From: Metridium senile
Lineage: Eukaryota; Cnidaria; Anthozoa; Actiniaria; Metridiidae
Assembly: GCA_949775045.1 (NCBI GenBank)
Contig: OX459105.1
Location: 2,711,368-2,775,367, forward strand
DNA length: 64,000 bases
Direction of reading: 5' to 3'
The position numbers and the translations under genes are program-made. Each line of letters starts with the position of its first letter. Positions within the stretch are counted from its first letter, which is position 1. Below, piece by piece: positions 9,656-20,418 of this stretch. The notes beneath the pieces were generated by a model. The model saw nothing but the letters and a program-made list of their open reading frames with translations, did no database searches and was not told the DNA's origin.

Positions 9656-10558
9656 AATTTCCAAAAATTTTGACAATCTGAAATATATATACATATATAT
9701 AGAACCACTGATTACGTGGTGGGTCACGTGACTTTTTGATATTCAAATTTTCAAATATTCCTCCGGTAGTGAGTTCAAAACGTATCGGAGAAGTAAATAC
9801 TTAAAGTTATTTCTCTTCTGCATTGCTTTTCAACAGTGTCTTGGCTCGTTGAAAAAGTAAACTGCTTTAAGGGGTTGTTATGCAAAAAAGGTCACGTGAC
9901 TTCACATATGCCCATTTATCTCGTTACCTAAAAGTCAAAGGTCATCAGCTAAGACAGTATCATGTATTTATTAGTGAGAACTATCCTTTGTTGCCAAAAA
10001 TTTTGTTTCACCAGCTTTCTCCACCACCGGAGAGAGCTTTTTATGTTTAGTCATGTGACCTAGCCTGTGACGTCACTAATTATCAAAAAAGGCCATAGAA
10101 AAGTTAAGGTCGTTGAGTTCCATCATATTACCAAAAATAAAGTTTATCGAGGAGCTTTAAGGCAGTTAAAGGTTATAATTTAGTTTTTAGTGAGTCCTCT
10201 TGTTATCCCAGGCCTTAATGTACTTGAGATCATTTCAATTACACAGAAGCCAAACCTGTACCGGCTGTACTTGCTGAAGTTAACTGAGCAAGAGTGGTGT
10301 TTACACTTGAATTAGTGCATGGAGTTTAAAAAAATGCAATACTAATTTCATAACAATTTGTGAAGACTCTAAAACAAAAAAGAAAATTATATACCCCAGG
10401 TAAGACAATTCAAGTTGAAATGTAAGACTTCAAGCTCAAAAACATAATAATAATAATAAATGAATTTGGAGTTTCATATTACGTCTCGAAACTCTTACAA
10501 CTATATTAATAGTAAAATAATATAGAAATTAAGTATAAATATACGTTACAATCACGCG

Positions 10559-10795
10559 ACAGAACTCAGCAAATATATTTGGAAACTGAAAGACAAGAAC
10601 ATTGACTACACTATTAAATGGTCCAAAATCAAAGAAGCCCAATCGTACTCAAACATAAGTAAAAAATGTAACTTGTGTCTGTGGGAAAAATATTTCATTA
10701 TTTGTAAACCTGAAATGTCAACTCTAAACAACAGAAATGAACTTGTATCAAGTTGTAGGCATTCAAAACAATTCCTATTGAAAAACATTGTATAA
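10559..10795 (+). pseudogene. C-terminal fragment of Penelope-like endonuclease, unit 2
   Basis: Second copy, at +1,738, of the fragment at 8821-9057, apparently identical. Confidence 0.8.
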
Positions 10796-10931
10796 ATACT
10801 ATCATATTTCTAGCCTCTATCTTTACCGATTTTGTATTGGTTCTTTTAAAATAACGACATTCCACCAATAAGCGTTAAGCATCTATCACGTGATTTTCCA
10901 TATATATTTGAATGTGTTAGTTAACTTGACA

Positions 10932-10973
10932 GTTGCCTGATGATTGCTTCGGCATGAAACTCTGAGTAGCAAT
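10932..10973 (+). ncRNA. Hammerhead ribozyme, type B, unit 2
   Basis: Exact copy at +1,738 of the ribozyme at 9194-9235, with the complete CTGATGA/GAAA core and TTCG-capped stem II. Confidence 0.85.
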
Positions 10974-11237
10974 AAATGGTTTTATAAATCAACTCTAACG
11001 TTGTATAAAGAACACACATTCAACCAACAAAAAGCTTAAACCTCTCTTTAAAGGCGTTATTGATACCCTTTTTCGACGCAAGAATGCATAGTTCTAACAT
11101 TTAAGGTTTAAACCCTATTTAAGATGCAATTTCTCATCTAATATAGGCCCCAAAGTACCTACATCAGTGTTGCGCTTGCTTGCGCAAGCTATAATGTAAT
11201 GAATATATGTTGATCAGTTATATATATATATATTAAA

Positions 11238-11280
11238 ATCCCCTGAAGAGTGAGTAATCACGAAACAGGCTTGTCGGGAT
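11238..11280 (+). ncRNA. Hammerhead ribozyme, type A, unit 2
   Basis: Exact copy at +1,738 of the ribozyme at 9500-9542, with all three stems intact. Confidence 0.88.
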
Positions 11281-11311
11281 GAAAGTTTAGTCTATTTGTT
11301 TTTTTCTATCG

Positions 11312-11390
<79 letters not shown>

Positions 11391-11392
<2 letters not shown>

Positions 11393-11623
11393 TAATTTCC
11401 AAAAATTTTGACAATCTGAAATATATATACATATATATGTATTATATATATATCCCCCTTTTCCCTTCTGCCTTGCTCCAATTATCAACAGCCTGCGTCA
11501 CATTTAGACTTTAGGAATAGTCTGGATGTAACGTAGGCTAATTTGCAGTGAAAAAGAAGAAGAAAAAGGGGGGTTAGATATATATGTATATATATTTAGA
11601 ATTGTCAAAATTTTTGGAAACAA

Positions 11624-11626
<3 letters not shown>
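11391..11626. mobile_element. MITE between (TA)n tracts
   Basis: The ends are inverted: CTAATTTCCAAAAATTTTGAC at left and the complementary GTCAAAATTTTTGGAAACAAG at right. (TA)n lies on both sides. The interior has a pyrimidine-rich and a matching purine-rich arm. Insertion into TA fits a Tc1/mariner-type MITE. Confidence 0.7.
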
Positions 11627-11697
<71 letters not shown>

Positions 11698-11699
<2 letters not shown>

Positions 11700-11964
11700 C
11701 TGGTTGCAATAACGTTGTCCACCAAAGAAATACATATATACACATATAACTGTCACGTGACTGGGTATAAGTAAGCTATTTTCTTCACTTTTAAGCTCTT
11801 ATACAGATTGATATGGTAGTACTTTATTAAATTACAGTGTAGTATTATGCCATGAATCAATTGGTCAGATTTCCGATGAGAAATAGCCTAAGTACTACTA
11901 GTCACGTGTCAGTTATATGTGTATATATGTATTTCTGAGGTGGACAACGATATTGCAACCAGCT
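11698..11964. mobile_element. MITE family AGCTGGTTGCAA, copy 1
   Basis: The ends AGCTGGTTGCAATAACGTTG and the reverse complement (CAACGATATTGCAACCAGCT) sit in (TA)n. Sub-terminal CACATATAACTG and CACGTGAC words are also inverted. A second copy is at 12483-12749. Confidence 0.85.
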
Positions 11965-12074
11965 ATATATATATATATATCTGGATATGTCTATACTGAC
12001 GGTAAAGTGCTCAATACATTAGAAATGTAGAGCGTTATAGATTGTAGGTAGATTAACGACAAGACATCACTTTT

Positions 12075-12116
12075 TCTGTTACTCGGACTTTCACGCTTAC
12101 GCGATCTTCAGACAGA
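12075..12116 (-). ncRNA. Hammerhead ribozyme, type C, left arm (probably impaired)
   Basis: Minus-strand copy of the ribozyme at 12339-12380. It has one change next to the core (GAAAG instead of GAAAC) that removes a stem III base pair. CTGAAGA and GAAA are intact. Confidence 0.7.
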
Positions 12117-12338
12117 CTTTAATGAATAATAATCCTTTACTGTAATCTATATATACCTGAGGCGCTATAATTGAAGTGTAATCTATTGTTGTGGTGTATA
12201 ATTAGAGTATTATTATTATTATTAGAGGCTATTATTATTATTATTATTATTAATTATACACCACAACAATAGATTACACTTCAATTATAGCGCCTCAGGT
12301 ATATATAGATTACAGTAAAGGATTATTATTCATTAAAG

Positions 12339-12380
12339 TCTGTCTGAAGATCGCGTAAGCGTGAAACTCCGAGTAACAGA
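12339..12380 (+). ncRNA. Hammerhead ribozyme, type C, right arm
   Basis: The core CTGAAGA is at 12344-12350 and GAAA at 12363-12366. Stem II is CGC/GCG with a GTAA loop, stem III is ACT/AGT, and the cleavage triplet GTA ends at 12375. Stem I is TCTGT (12339-12343) with ACAGA (12376-12380). The design matches type B: the same T-T mismatch at the base of stem II and the same GTA site. Confidence 0.82.
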
Positions 12381-12413
12381 AAAAGTGATGTCTTGTCGTT
12401 AATCTACCTACAA

Positions 12414-12417
<4 letters not shown>

Positions 12418-12482
<65 letters not shown>
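12418..12482. repeat. (TA)n microsatellite
   Basis: Uninterrupted TA tract joining the palindrome to the second AGCTGG MITE. A similar tract follows at 12748-12781. Confidence 0.95.
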
Positions 12483-12484
<2 letters not shown>

Positions 12485-12747
12485 CTGGTTGCAATAACGT
12501 TGTCCACCAACGAAATACATATATACACATATAACTGTCACGTGACTGGGTATAAGTAAGCTATTTTCTTCAATTTTAAGCTCTTATACAGATTGATATG
12601 GTAGTACTTTATTAAATTACTGTGTAGGATTATGCTACGAATCAATTGGTCAGATTTCCGATGAGAAATAGCCTAAGTACTACTAGTCACGTGTCAGTTA
12701 TATGTGTATATATGTATTTCTGAGGTGGACAACGTTATTGCAACCAG

Positions 12748-12749
<2 letters not shown>
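12483..12749. mobile_element. MITE family AGCTGGTTGCAA, copy 2
   Basis: About 97% identical by eye to the copy at 11698-11964, with the same inverted ends, again inside (TA)n. Confidence 0.85.
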
Positions 12750-12785
<36 letters not shown>

Positions 12786-13167
12786 CCAATTGCATAAAGG
12801 TTGTAGTTTCTGAGATATACATATATACACAGATCTAATGATATGCACTTTCTAAATAACTACTCAAAACATTCAAAATGTACTTTTTTGATGACTACGA
12901 GATTTAGAAAGGATAAAAAATATAATTTGGTAAGAATTCCATACAAAGAACACCCGAAAAAAGCAGTGTTTTCGGATTTTGCATCTCATTACTCGGGATT
13001 CCTGTGGAATCACCGAGTTTAGGATTCGGCATTATTATTTTTTTTATTTTTCTTTCGTTGTCGTCACCAAAACGACGCGCACGCGCAGTATCGTCCAAGT
13101 TCTGAGTTACTTCAATTTCGGCAGCCATTTTGTTTCTGACTTTGACAGTACAGTGTTTTAGTAATCA

Positions 13168-13374
13168 ATGTCTTTAAATACGCTCAAATCGCTTGCACAT
13201 CCACACACCATTCGCGGTATAGCCACACTAAAAGATGTCGAGCGTTTTCGGAAAGGAGATTTAGAGAGACGCCGCGAATCTATCGTCAAACTGACTATGA
13301 AAATGCCTATCGTGAAACTTTATCGTGAATTATCTATTCAAAAAGCTAACTATGTATTCAAAAGCGAATTATAA
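13168..13374 (+). CDS. Small ORF related to repeat block A, function unknown
   Basis: A 68-aa frame. Residues ~13-28 (HTIRGIATLKDVERFRKG) resemble HAVRDRCTLKDVERFRNG in block A at 2.3, 26.4 and 29.2 kb. At the nucleotide level ACACTAAAAGATGTCGAGCG is shared exactly. The remainder is lysine/arginine-rich and matches nothing I recognise. It could be an exon of a duplicated host gene from which block A derives, or a transposon-borne ORF. Nothing shows that it is expressed. Confidence 0.3.
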   Translation: MSLNTLKSLAHPHTIRGIATLKDVERFRKGDLERRRESIVKLTMKMPIVKLYRELSIQKANYVFKSEL

Positions 13375-13685
13375 TCAAACTTATACATACTCTAAAACAA
13401 CAAAGCTCAACTACAGAATGTGAACAAAAGTCTACCGTGAAGCGTTACTCCTCGATATTCGTTTATTATGACAACGATGCAGAAGTGATTCTGCAATATA
13501 ATAAGCGAATTACATGGTAAAGTTACTAGTAGATACAATAAGTATGTGACTGGCTACTAATGTACTTACAATAACGAAGATATACAGTCAAAATAGCTCT
13601 AAGAGTCGGCATAAACGATAACAAGATAATCTTAACAATAACATGGCTGACATCTCTCTGTCAGCGGTTTTCACCGTCCGATATT
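13375..13685. other. No gene seen
   Basis: AT-rich spacer between the small ORF and the 3' end of the Gypsy relic. No LTR pair could be recognised. Confidence 0.4.
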
Positions 13686-13689
13686 GAGG

Positions 13690-15880
13690 ACCGCGATCTT
13701 TGGTCAGCGGTCGGCTAGTAATGAGAAACTCTGCATCCCCCCCAGTCTGGAAGGCCACAAGCCATTGTGGGCGAGCAGACTAATTATTGGTCCAGTTGCC
13801 CATTTCGGGTTCGTAGCGTTTGGGCGGGCGACGATCACGATGAGGACGGGTGTTTCCTGTCTGTGGATCTGTGCTCTGTGGTGCTGGTTCCGCGTTGTCA
13901 GTTGGGTTCGCAGCTCTGGGGCCTTCGTTGTCTGAAGGTTCCTGTGCGTGGTTCTCCTCAGCAAGTGGTCTGCCTCAGAGGTTGTCGGGGATCCAGTTGT
14001 CTTTGAAGGTTGCACGGAGATTGAGGGTTGTGGTGGGCATGGGTCTTTGTGCTCTTGGCTGGGAGGTAGAGGCGCTGTGCCAATGTGTGGTGTCGCATGT
14101 GTGTATGCCCTGAGGAAGCGACGGTTTCTTAAGGAGAGGCGTCCTGACCCGTCTACCTTTACGACATATTGGTCGTGACTCTTGATCTCAACTATGGTGC
14201 CCGATCGGTCCCACTTATTGGGATGGGGTCCTTGTTGGTTTTGAAGGAAGACCCTTTCGCGTAGCAGCAGTGGACGGAGGGGCCGTGAGTGTGTTTTAAG
14301 AGATTCTATTGTTCTTGTCATCCTTGTGCGGAGGGCCTCCTCTTTTGCCTCCCACGCCTCGCGCCAGAGGGGTCGAACGTGGGGGTTCGAGAACTTTTCC
14401 AGGCGGTTGGTGAATGAAAGGGTGTCACGCAGGGGACGTCCGAACACAATTTGTGCTGCAATCAGGGTCAGGTGTGTTTCGTAGCTGCAGCATGGCCTGC
14501 AGCAAGCGGTCATGGTTCAAGTTCCCTGAAGGCCCTGTGTTTGACATCAAGAGGCGTTTGGCGGTCTTGACAGCTACCTCTGCCCTGCCGTTGGACTGCG
14601 GGAAGTAGGCAGAGGACAGGCGGTGTCGGATGCCCCAGTGGCGCAGGAAGACTTCTGTGCAGCCTGCTGTGAATTCTGGTCCACCATCACTAGATATTTC
14701 TTCTGGTACCCCGAACGTTGCGAAGAATGACCGAAGGTGGCGGATCAGGCCAGTGGCTCCTGCAAGGTTGGTACCTGATGGTGACCCGAATACTTCCACA
14801 CAGCCTGACAGGCGATCTCCTACCACGAGGTAGTGTTGGCCTCCATGAGTGAAGTAGTCTGCAAACACTGTTTCAAACGGGGTGGAGGGCGGTGGCGAGG
14901 GTATTGGTGGAGTTGAGGCCTGTGAAGGCGCGTTTCTGTTGCAGTCAGCACATTGTTCCCTGGTTGTCCGGATATCTTTTGTCATTCCTGGCCAGTAGAT
15001 GATCATGCGGGCGCGCTGCTCCATACTTGAGATACCTTGGTGGGCTGCATGGAGGTGCTGCAGAACCTGTTGGCGGAGGGATGGGGGTACCACGACGCGG
15101 TCCTGGTACATGAGGGCACCGTGCTCCACGTAGAGAGAATCGCGAGCTGGCCAGAACGTTGTGAGATCAGGGTCATACTGATAGGACTCCTTGTTACCCT
15201 GCTCAATGATGCGAAGAAGGCGACTCAAGGGTGGGTCTGCTGCCGTCTGCTGTGCTATGTGCGCCCACGAGATTATCCCTAGCTGCTTGGCTTCACTGCA
15301 AATTGATGCTAACAACATCGACTCTTCTGTGTCGGTCGGACCGGTGGACCCGGAGGGCGATGGGTGTCGTGACGTTGCGTCGGCTGCATAATTGAACTTG
15401 CCAGGAAGGTGCACAATGTCAAATCGCCAGGGGAGTGTCCGCTGTTTGAGCCTGAACAGGCGTGAATTCGTTATCTCGTCAAGGGTGCGGTCGCCGAGGA
15501 TTTTGGTCAGTGGCTTGTGGTCGGTGACGACTACGAGGTTGTCACATCCCTGTGTAAAATATCGTGTCTGTTCTAGGCCCCAAGCGACGGCTAGGGCCTC
15601 ACCTTCTATGGCTGCGTATCGTTGTTCGGAAGGAGAAAGGAATCTTGAGCCTGCTAAGGTGATCCTCCATCCCTCTGGGCAACAGTCTGGTATGCCTGAT
15701 GGACAGTCGCAGTGTTGCTGGAGGAGAAAGTACCCAATCCCACGTGTTGACCAATCGGGGCGGAGGCATGTGCGACGTGTTATGTCAAATATCTCAACGC
15801 CTTTGTGAATGGCATCGATGATAGCCTGTTTGGACGCCTGGAATGCTTCCTCAAGTGCTGCGGGCCACGAGAACTTGCAT
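13690..15880 (-). pseudogene. Ty3/Gypsy-type retrotransposon pol relic (RNase H + integrase)
   Basis: Reading leftward from 15880 there is an RNase H domain (RYAAIEGEALAVAWGLEQTR, then VVVTDHKPLTKIL), then a linker LPGKFNYAADATSRHP. The integrase follows, with an HHCC zinc finger (HLHAAHQG ... CADCNR) and a catalytic core with D, D and E in FADYFT, SSDGGPEFT and PQSNGRAEV. A frameshift near 14455-14470 separates this 329-aa frame from a second one (13704-14513). The second frame continues with QIVFGRPLRDTLSF and a GPY/F-like segment (GTIVEIKSHDQYVVKVDGSG) before a proline/threonine-rich tail. Reverse transcriptase, protease and gag are absent, truncated at about 15880. The GC content is clearly higher than in the neighbours, which suggests a younger insertion. 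Confidence 0.85.
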
Positions 15881-16204
15881 CAAAAGAACTGTGGCTGATG
15901 TGTTCTGAGAATGCCGATTTTTGTTTTTTAAACGATATTCTTTGCATTAAAATCAGAGATGAAAAATGACTTTTACCGTGGTCGTTCAATGGCGAAATAA
16001 TGCACATTTTAACGTTCACCTTAACACAAAGGACTCTATATTTTACAAATTCGGATCTCAGATGATCAATTAAGTGTCAGATGTTGTAGAACTTTCCAGG
16101 CAATACAGATAATTACATTTTAGAGCCATGACTTTCAAAGCGAGAGAACTAGAATTTTTGAAGTCATCGTTCCTGAGGGGACGATTTTTAAAGGGGCCGA
16201 CGTC

Positions 16205-17870
16205 AAAGGGTTAAAATCATTCACGGTTTATTCAATATTAAAAAAACACCTGCTCTGCCATCTCATGAATGTAAACTTTCTCTAGCAGAGAAATTTAACG
16301 ACTACTTCTGTGCCAAAATCGTGACACTCCGAAAGCAATTGTGCGCATCAAAACTGTTGTCTACAGAACTGTCAAGACCAGTTAATCATTCTGTCGCATC
16401 GTCAAGCTCTTTTACAACTTTTGATATTGTCCTCCCTATATTCGAGAACTTGTTACACAATCTAAACCTAAAACCTGTGAACTTGATCCGATCCCAACAA
16501 AACTAGCAAAGCAATCCATAGATGTTTTAGTCAGACCATTGACTACTATTGTTAACTCATCACTCGCCTCTGGAGTTTTTCCAAAAGCACTATAAAGGAG
16601 GGCATTATACGACCGTCAATCAAGAAACAGTCACTCGATCCAGAGGTATTATCTAACTACCGCCCTGTCACCAATAAACCGTACATGTCAAAGATTCTGG
16701 AACGAGTTGTTGCTTCACAGCTAATAAGTTATCTTCTTGGGAACGATCTTCTAGCCAAATTCCAATCGGCATATAGAGTTACCAACGACATCATCCGTGC
16801 TATTGACCGTCGTCAGGAAGTAGTATTAGTTATGTTGGACTTGTCATCAGCATTCGACACCTTAGATCATACTATATACTTATAGAGCGACTTCAAAACA
16901 GATATGGTTTGAACGGTTCTGTTTTAGATTGGTTCAAGTCCTACATCGTGAATCGTCTACAATCAGTTGCTATTAAAGGAACTCGATCATCCAAAATAAC
17001 AGTAAACTACGGAGTACAGCAAGGTTCAGTCTTGGGGCCGATGCTTTTTTCATTGTTCTATGCCCCCATCGAAGACATATTACTCGCCCATAATTCAAGT
17101 TTTATGATATATGCAGACGATAATTCAAGTTTTATGATATATGCAGACGATACTCAACTGTATGTATCATTTGATAACCAGAACCGTAATACGCAATTAT
17201 CCAACCTTGAATCTTGTATAAATGACATCATGATCTGGTGAAAAGCTAATGGCCTTGTGTGTAATGCAGACAAAACAGAAGTCATACATCTATCCTCAAG
17301 ATTTGCCAAGGACATAGAGAGCATCAGTGGAATCAACATTGAACTCGACTACATTCAACCTACTACTTGTGTAAGAGACTTAGGAATGATTATTGACAAT
17401 CACTTAAGATTTAACCATCATGTAAACAACATCTGCAAGAATGCCTCTTATGCCATCAAGAACATCGGCAAGATAAGGAAACACCTCTCAGTTGATGAAT
17501 GTGAAAGACTTGTACATGCGTTCATTAGCTCTAAGCTCGACTCATGCAACGCTGTACTTTATGGCCTACCAGATTACATACTTGATAAATTACGACGAAT
17601 TCAAAACACCGCGGCACGTTTAGTAACCAGAACAAAAAGATCTGGCTATTACAGTTAGCTACTACTATTGAATCTGTTTCAATTAACTATTGTCAAATAA
17701 AATTGTAAAAATATGTAGTAAATAAAGATGAATTGAATTGAATTGAATTGAATCGAATCTGCAGAGCACATAAAGCCGGTACTTAAAAAACTGCATTGGC
17801 TCCCAGTTAAAGAGAGAATTGTCTTTAAGATACTTCTACTAACCTTTAAGGCGCTTTATGGACTAGCACT
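16205..17870 (+). pseudogene. CR1/jockey-like LINE reverse transcriptase, decayed
   Basis: Successive frames give TCELDPIPTKL (~16474), SNYRPVTNKPYMSKILERVV, LVMLDLSSAFDTLDH (motif A), YGVQQGSVLGPMLFSLFY, a doubled FMIYADD (motif C, 17091-17150), then DYIQPTTCVRDLG and RRIQNTAARLVTRTK. After a small insertion at about 17643-17757 it resumes with HIKPVLKKLHWLPVKERIVF and is cut at about 17870 by a Penelope-like element. Several stops and frameshifts (for example the TGA at 17239) make it non-functional. The endonuclease domain is missing (5'-truncated). Confidence 0.85.
17643..17757 (+). mobile_element. Short insertion ending in (GAATT)n inside the LINE
   Basis: It separates two continuous parts of the LINE frame and ends with AATAAAGATGAATTGAATTG followed by further GAATT repeats. 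This pattern suits a SINE or a truncated LINE tail. Too short to classify. Confidence 0.5.
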
Positions 17871-17916
17871 TATATATATATATTAACGATAGAAAAAACA
17901 AATAGACTAAACTTTC

Positions 17917-17959
17917 ATCCCGACAAGCCTGTTTCGTGATTACTCACTCTTCAGGGGAT
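17917..17959 (-). ncRNA. Hammerhead ribozyme, type A, left terminus of the Penelope-like element
   Basis: On the minus strand it shows stem I ATCCC/GGGAT, core CTGAAGA (17954-17948), stem II GTGA/TCAC with a GTAA loop, GAAA (17935-17932) and GTC at the cleavage site. It is identical to the three plus-strand copies. Confidence 0.88.
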
Positions 17960-18104
17960 TTTAATGACAAGAATATTCATAACCATATATACAGTCATCC
18001 GCTCTACATTTATGTATCGAGCACTGTACTACGGATAAATCGAAACAAAGGCTTGCTATATCGCTCCAAGTTAAGACTTGTCGAGCACTCTACGATAATT
18101 CGCA

Positions 18105-19637
18105 ATGGAAAAATTTAATATCGACTACTCAACAAAGAATATTCCTCTACCATCAAAGAACGACTACCTACAACGACTCATCGAAAAAACCGAACAGTTT
18201 CTACGCAGAATGCGCTGGAAAACATACTTCTTCCTCAACCCTAGCACGACCACCTCCTCCAAAGACACATACGGCTTCAAGTCTACCAAGAACCCTCCCC
18301 CGATCGACGAGCTAAAGGAATTTGAAGACGACATGCTCAAGATGATACAATCGACGAAATTCAAACCAGTAGACAACCCTTTTCTCAACAAGCTCAAAGA
18401 CGACACCGAACGCATAAAAAACGAAACGAAGCTACTGATCACTGCTGACAAAACAACGAACTTTTACAAACTGGAACCGTCAACATACAACGATCTACTA
18501 GAACAAAATATCACAAAGTCCTACAAAAAAGCACAACCAAATACCACACGAGCCATCCATGCAGAAAACAAAGACATCGCCACGAAACTGGGCATCGACG
18601 ACAGAGTGGACGCTACAGCTGACAAAGACGCATTCATTACACTGAAAGACCACAAACCGAACTTCGCTAATAAACCGACCTGCCGACTAATCAACCCCAC
18701 TAAATCCGAGATAGGCAAAATCAGCAAAAAAATCCTCGACAGAATCAACAGCAAAATCACGAGAGCAACTAAATTCAACCAATGGAAAAACACCGCATCC
18801 GTGATCGAGTGGTTTAAAGCTATCGACAACAAACAACAACACAGTTTTATTTGCTTTGACATCGAAGAATTCTACCCTTCCATCAGCCAAGACCTTCTAA
18901 ACAGAGCACTCGACTTCGCCTCAGCCTACGACAACATCACCAACGACGAAAGGAACATTATAACACATGCTAAAAACTCGATCCTAATACACAAACAGCA
19001 ATCTTGGCAAAAGAAGGGCGACACAGCATTTGACGTTACAATGGGCAGCTACGATGGCGCTGAAACATGCGAGTTAGTAGGAAGCTTCCTTCTTTCCCAA
19101 CTGCAAAACCTTCACATCAATATAGGACTTTACCGAGACGACGGACTAGCCACTTCTAACGCCACACCAAGAGACATAGAGAACATTAAAAAGGAAATAT
19201 GCCGCATCTTCAAACACAATGGACTGAGAATCATTATCGACGCCAACAAACAGATCATCAACTTCTTAGACGTCACCTTTAACTTAAACAAATGCACCTA
19301 CCAACCCTTTACAAAGCCTAACACCACGCTACAGTATGTCCATCGAGAGAGCAATCATCCACCAACCACCACAAAGAACATACCCGCCGGCATCAACAAA
19401 CGACTATCATCCCTTTCATCCGACAAAGCATCCTTCGACCAAGCCGCCCCTACATACCAAAAAGCACTCGACGAAAACGGATACCAATACACCCTACACT
19501 ACGAGCCAACTACGACCACTAAAAGGAAAAACAGACAACGGAACAACATACTTTGGTACAACCCACCATTCAGCAAAAACGTCAGCAACGACATCGGACA
19601 CAGATTCCTAACCCTAGTGAGACAAACACTTCCCTAG
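18105..19637 (+). CDS. Penelope-like element reverse transcriptase
   Basis: A 510-aa frame. It contains LKDHKPNFANKPTCRLINP (fingers, ~residues 184-202), a motif A FDIEEFYPSI with Asp252, MGSYDGAETCELVGSFLL (motif B region), and motif C YRDDGL at 343-348 with the catalytic Asp pair. INFLDVTFNL and VHRESNHPPTTTKNIPAGI follow, a signature of Penelope-like (TERT-related) reverse transcriptases. It stops at 19637 because of a frameshift; the natural frame continues (HFPRDHKLRKILNRN) into the endonuclease region. The core looks otherwise intact, so the copy is fairly young but probably inactive. Confidence 0.88.
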   Translation: MEKFNIDYSTKNIPLPSKNDYLQRLIEKTEQFLRRMRWKTYFFLNPSTTTSSKDTYGFKSTKNPPPIDELKEFEDDMLKMIQSTKFKPVDNPFLNKLKDDTERIKNETKLLITADKTTNFYKLEPSTYNDLLEQNITKSYKKAQPNTTRAIHAENKDIATKLGIDDRVDATADKDAFITLKDHKPNFANKPTCRLINPTKSEIGKISKKILDRINSKITRATKFNQWKNTASVIEWFKAIDNKQQHSFICFDIEEFYPSISQDLLNRALDFASAYDNITNDERNIITHAKNSILIHKQQSWQKKGDTAFDVTMGSYDGAETCELVGSFLLSQLQNLHINIGLYRDDGLATSNATPRDIENIKKEICRIFKHNGLRIIIDANKQIINFLDVTFNLNKCTYQPFTKPNTTLQYVHRESNHPPTTTKNIPAGINKRLSSLSSDKASFDQAAPTYQKALDENGYQYTLHYEPTTTTKRKNRQRNNILWYNPPFSKNVSNDIGHRFLTLVRQTLP

Positions 19638-20194
19638 AGACCACAAGCTTAGAAAAATTCTCAATCGCAATACCATCAAGATCAGCTACAGCTGCATGAA
19701 TAGCACTAAACAGACTATCGACAACCACAACAAACGCATCTTAAAATCAACCGAACACATCGATGACACCGCAAATAACACAAAAGACAACAAGACATGC
19801 AACTGCCGACAAAAGAACTCATGCCCACTCAACGGAAACTGCCTCCAATCATCAATTATTTACCAAGACAAAGTCACACGTAAGGACAATAACACTACAG
19901 AAGCGTACATCGGACTCACAGAAAACGACTTCAAGACAAGATATACAGAAACCATACCGCATCATTTCGACACTCAAAGCACAAAAACTCTACCGAACTT
20001 AGCAAACATATCTCATTTCATGGTGTATTCTTTCATCAAGCTCACCCTACAACAGCTCAAGCAAAAGATGCAACCTCTGCCTTAAAGAAAAACTTCTAAT
20101 CATATGCCGCCCCGAATTATCATCTCTCAATAAACGCAATGAACTCGTCTCTTCATGCCGCCATAGAAGCAAAGCGTTGCTACGCAACAGCTGA
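19620..20194 (+). pseudogene. GIY-YIG endonuclease part of the Penelope-like element, frameshifted
   Basis: It continues the polyprotein in other frames. A Cys-rich linker (CNCRQKNSCPLNGNC) is followed by EAYIGLTENDFKTRY, the GIY-YIG-type core. After a frame change comes RHSKHKNSTELSKHI, and after another SSKRCNLCLKEKLLIICRPE and [15 protein letters not shown] before a stop near 20194. Two to three frameshifts break it. The order linker zinc motif, GIY-YIG, CxxC, CRH matches Penelope-like elements with endonuclease. Confidence 0.82.
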
Positions 20195-20278
20195 ACACTA
20201 CCTTTAAATTTACCGCTACATTAATTATGCAAATTTTATAGTATATAATAGATGGTTATGAATATTCTTGTCATTAAA

Positions 20279-20321
20279 ATCCCCTGAAGAGTGAGTAATC
20301 ACGAAACAGGCTTGTCGGGAT
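20279..20321 (+). ncRNA. Hammerhead ribozyme, type A, right terminus of the Penelope-like element
   Basis: Identical in sequence to 9500-9542. CTGAAGA is at 20284-20290 and GAAA at 20303-20306. It faces away from the copy at 17917-17959. Confidence 0.88.
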
Positions 20322-20418
20322 GAAAGTTTAGTCTATTTGTTTTTTCTATCGTTAATATATTCCGCTCTACATTTATGTATCGAGCACTGTACTACGGATA
20401 AATCGAAACAAAGGCTTG

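Larger units (their letters stand above)
7963..11438. repeat. Exact 1,738-bp tandem duplication (two units)
   Basis: Unit 1 (7963-9700) and unit 2 (9701-11438) look identical by eye, including the length of the (TA)n tract and the AATAATAATAAT stretch. Each unit holds the right part of the TIR element, the 3' end of peptide gene 1, a Penelope-like endonuclease remnant, two hammerhead ribozymes and a (TA)n tract. Unit 1 starts inside the TIR element, so the duplication is younger than that insertion. It is either very recent or an assembly duplication. Confidence 0.9.
12036..12419. mobile_element. Large palindrome with opposed hammerhead ribozymes
   Basis: Two ~170-bp arms (12036-12205 and 12245-12419) are near-perfect reverse complements around an (ATT)n loop. 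Each arm contains a hammerhead sequence pointing outward. It sits in a (TA)n tract between the two AGCTGG MITE copies. It may be a head-to-head dimer of a ribozyme-bearing retroelement terminus. Confidence 0.85.

Noticed and set aside
11296..11756. ORFs encoding long Ile-Tyr repeats
   Set aside because: Translation of (TA)n microsatellites.
13684..15808. Several plus-strand ORFs across the Gypsy relic
   Set aside because: Shadows of the GC-richer minus-strand integrase and RNase H frames.
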